This document shows positions 63,527 to 64,000 of a stretch of DNA of 64,000 nucleotides, piece after piece; position 1 is the first letter of the stretch; each line of letters opens with the position of its first letter. A program made the position numbers and the translations under genes. A model generated the notes under the pieces. It was not told the DNA's origin, searched no databases, and worked only from the letters and a program-made list of their open reading frames with translations. Where the stretch lies: assembly GCA_035550655.1 (NCBI GenBank), contig DASZOU010000037.1:23072-87071 (forward strand), read 5' to 3'. This stretch comes from DASZTV01 sp035550655. GTDB taxonomy: Bacteria > Actinomycetota > Actinomycetes > JAFAQI01.

Positions 63527-63856
63527 TTACTCGACAGGCCAGCCGAGACGAAGCAGGTCGGTCCTCAATCGACGCCACTGGGGGGTGCCGAAACCCTGTT
63601 TGTAAGTTGTCGGTGCGTGCCCGCGCATGAATACAAACTCGCCCCACACGTCCAAGCCCGGTCGGTACTGGACGACACGGTCGACATTTCGGCGCTCGTA
63701 CGTCCACCGACTAACCGGCGACCGGATGATTGCTAGCTCGTCGGTGAGCTGGAGTACTGCTGGGATGGGCCCAAGACGCCAGCCGTGTGCCACTAGGCCG
63801 AAATAGCGCTGGCTCATTTGTTCGGTGGGGTTCGTTGGCGTCAGCGCCGATCCCAT
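63527..63856 (-). CDS. Small hypothetical protein
   Basis: A 109-residue basic protein with GLVAHGWRLGPIPAVLQLTDELAIIRSPVSRWTYERRNVDRVVQYRPGL and VWGEFVFMRGHAPTTYKQGFG. The pattern resembles small PH-like or Trp/Arg-rich cytosolic proteins but cannot be assigned. A start at ATG 63817 (MSQRYFGLVAHGW) is also plausible. No signal peptide or membrane segment. Confidence 0.5.
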   Translation of the reverse strand: MGSALTPTNPTEQMSQRYFGLVAHGWRLGPIPAVLQLTDELAIIRSPVSRWTYERRNVDRVVQYRPGLDVWGEFVFMRGHAPTTYKQGFGTPQWRRLRTDLLRLGWPVE

Positions 63857-63884
63857 CGACGCACGATAACGGTTCCCCTCTGTG

Positions 63885-64000
63885 TCAAGACGCGGCTTTG
63901 ACGGCGGGCGTATGGTCGGCGGTGAGTCCGGAGAGTGGCTGCTCCGAAGTGCCGGCTATGGGGATCAGGTCGGTCGCGCTGGATTGAACAGACGCCCCCA
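63885..64000 (-). CDS. Possible C-terminal fragment of a gene running off the right edge
   Basis: On the minus strand an open frame enters from the right edge and ends at a TGA at 63885-63887. Its last residues read TDLIPIAGTSEQPLSGLTADHTPAVKAAS. It is too short to identify. It is probably the 3' end of a longer gene or of a mobile element, since it sits in the low-GC tail. Confidence 0.25.
   Translation of the reverse strand, partial: GASVQSSATDLIPIAGTSEQPLSGLTADHTPAVKAAS

Overview
The window is high-GC (about 70 percent by eye) and dense with genes. Starts are often GTG or TTG and many gene pairs overlap by 4 bp. It looks like the chromosome of a free-living Actinomycetota. Lineage markers are a homologue of the mycothiol-dependent nitroreductase Rv2466c, a short SsbB-like single-stranded DNA-binding protein, a group II truncated haemoglobin (GlbO), oligoribonuclease, EttA, and DUF2510, DUF4232, DUF4333 and DUF5130 proteins. 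No rRNA, plasmid, phage or complete insertion sequence is seen. The genus cannot be fixed from the sequence alone.

Layout. 1-5.0 kb: a partial low-complexity secreted protein, a large secreted Asp-box (BNR) repeat protein, a CtaG-type membrane protein and a DUF2510/DUF4333 protein. 5.0-11.9 kb: divergent cell-wall genes (M15 peptidase, L,D-transpeptidase), an alpha-methylacyl-CoA racemase-like CoA transferase, a SpoIIE-type phosphatase, rpiB, an aldehyde dehydrogenase, a HAD hydrolase and the DsbA-like protein. 11.9-25.1 kb: aminopeptidase N, a phospholipase D-like protein, an AI-2E family transporter, DUF5130, an amidase, a DUF4232 lipoprotein, HNH nuclease, GlbO, an S1 protease, tam, ettA and ssb. 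25.3-31.1 kb: two SDR genes, a phosphotransferase and the biotin operon bioA-bioF-bioD. 31.2-38.0 kb: a complete branched-chain amino-acid-type ABC operon (livG-F-H-M-J) with a thioesterase downstream and an adenylate/guanylate cyclase upstream. 38.0-38.9 kb: tRNA-Arg(TCT), orn and tRNA-His(GTG). 38.9-45.8 kb: an alpha/beta hydrolase, a PAP2 protein, a Baeyer-Villiger-type monooxygenase fused to an esterase, and a secreted CocE/X-Pro-type hydrolase. 45.8-50.8 kb: a GntR-controlled ABC-2 exporter, an MmcQ/YjbR protein and an efeO-efeB iron pair without efeU. 50.8-62.3 kb: several unrecognised secreted proteins, a flavin oxidoreductase, and a second branched-chain-type transporter whose two permeases and two ATPases form one 1224-residue polypeptide. 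62.3-64.0 kb: a tail of visibly lower GC with small hypothetical genes.

Most striking for a second look: (i) a 32-bp-period repeat with a conserved 9-mer and a covarying small hairpin, present three times at each of two loci, both between convergent genes (pepN/PLD and bioD/thioesterase), the loci also sharing an 18-bp block; (ii) a perfect 18-bp inverted repeat with a related core, between a third convergent pair; (iii) the LivH-LivM-LivF-LivG fusion with its membrane-anchored substrate-binding protein; (iv) the monooxygenase-esterase fusion; (v) clear palindromic operators upstream of the GntR and efeO genes.
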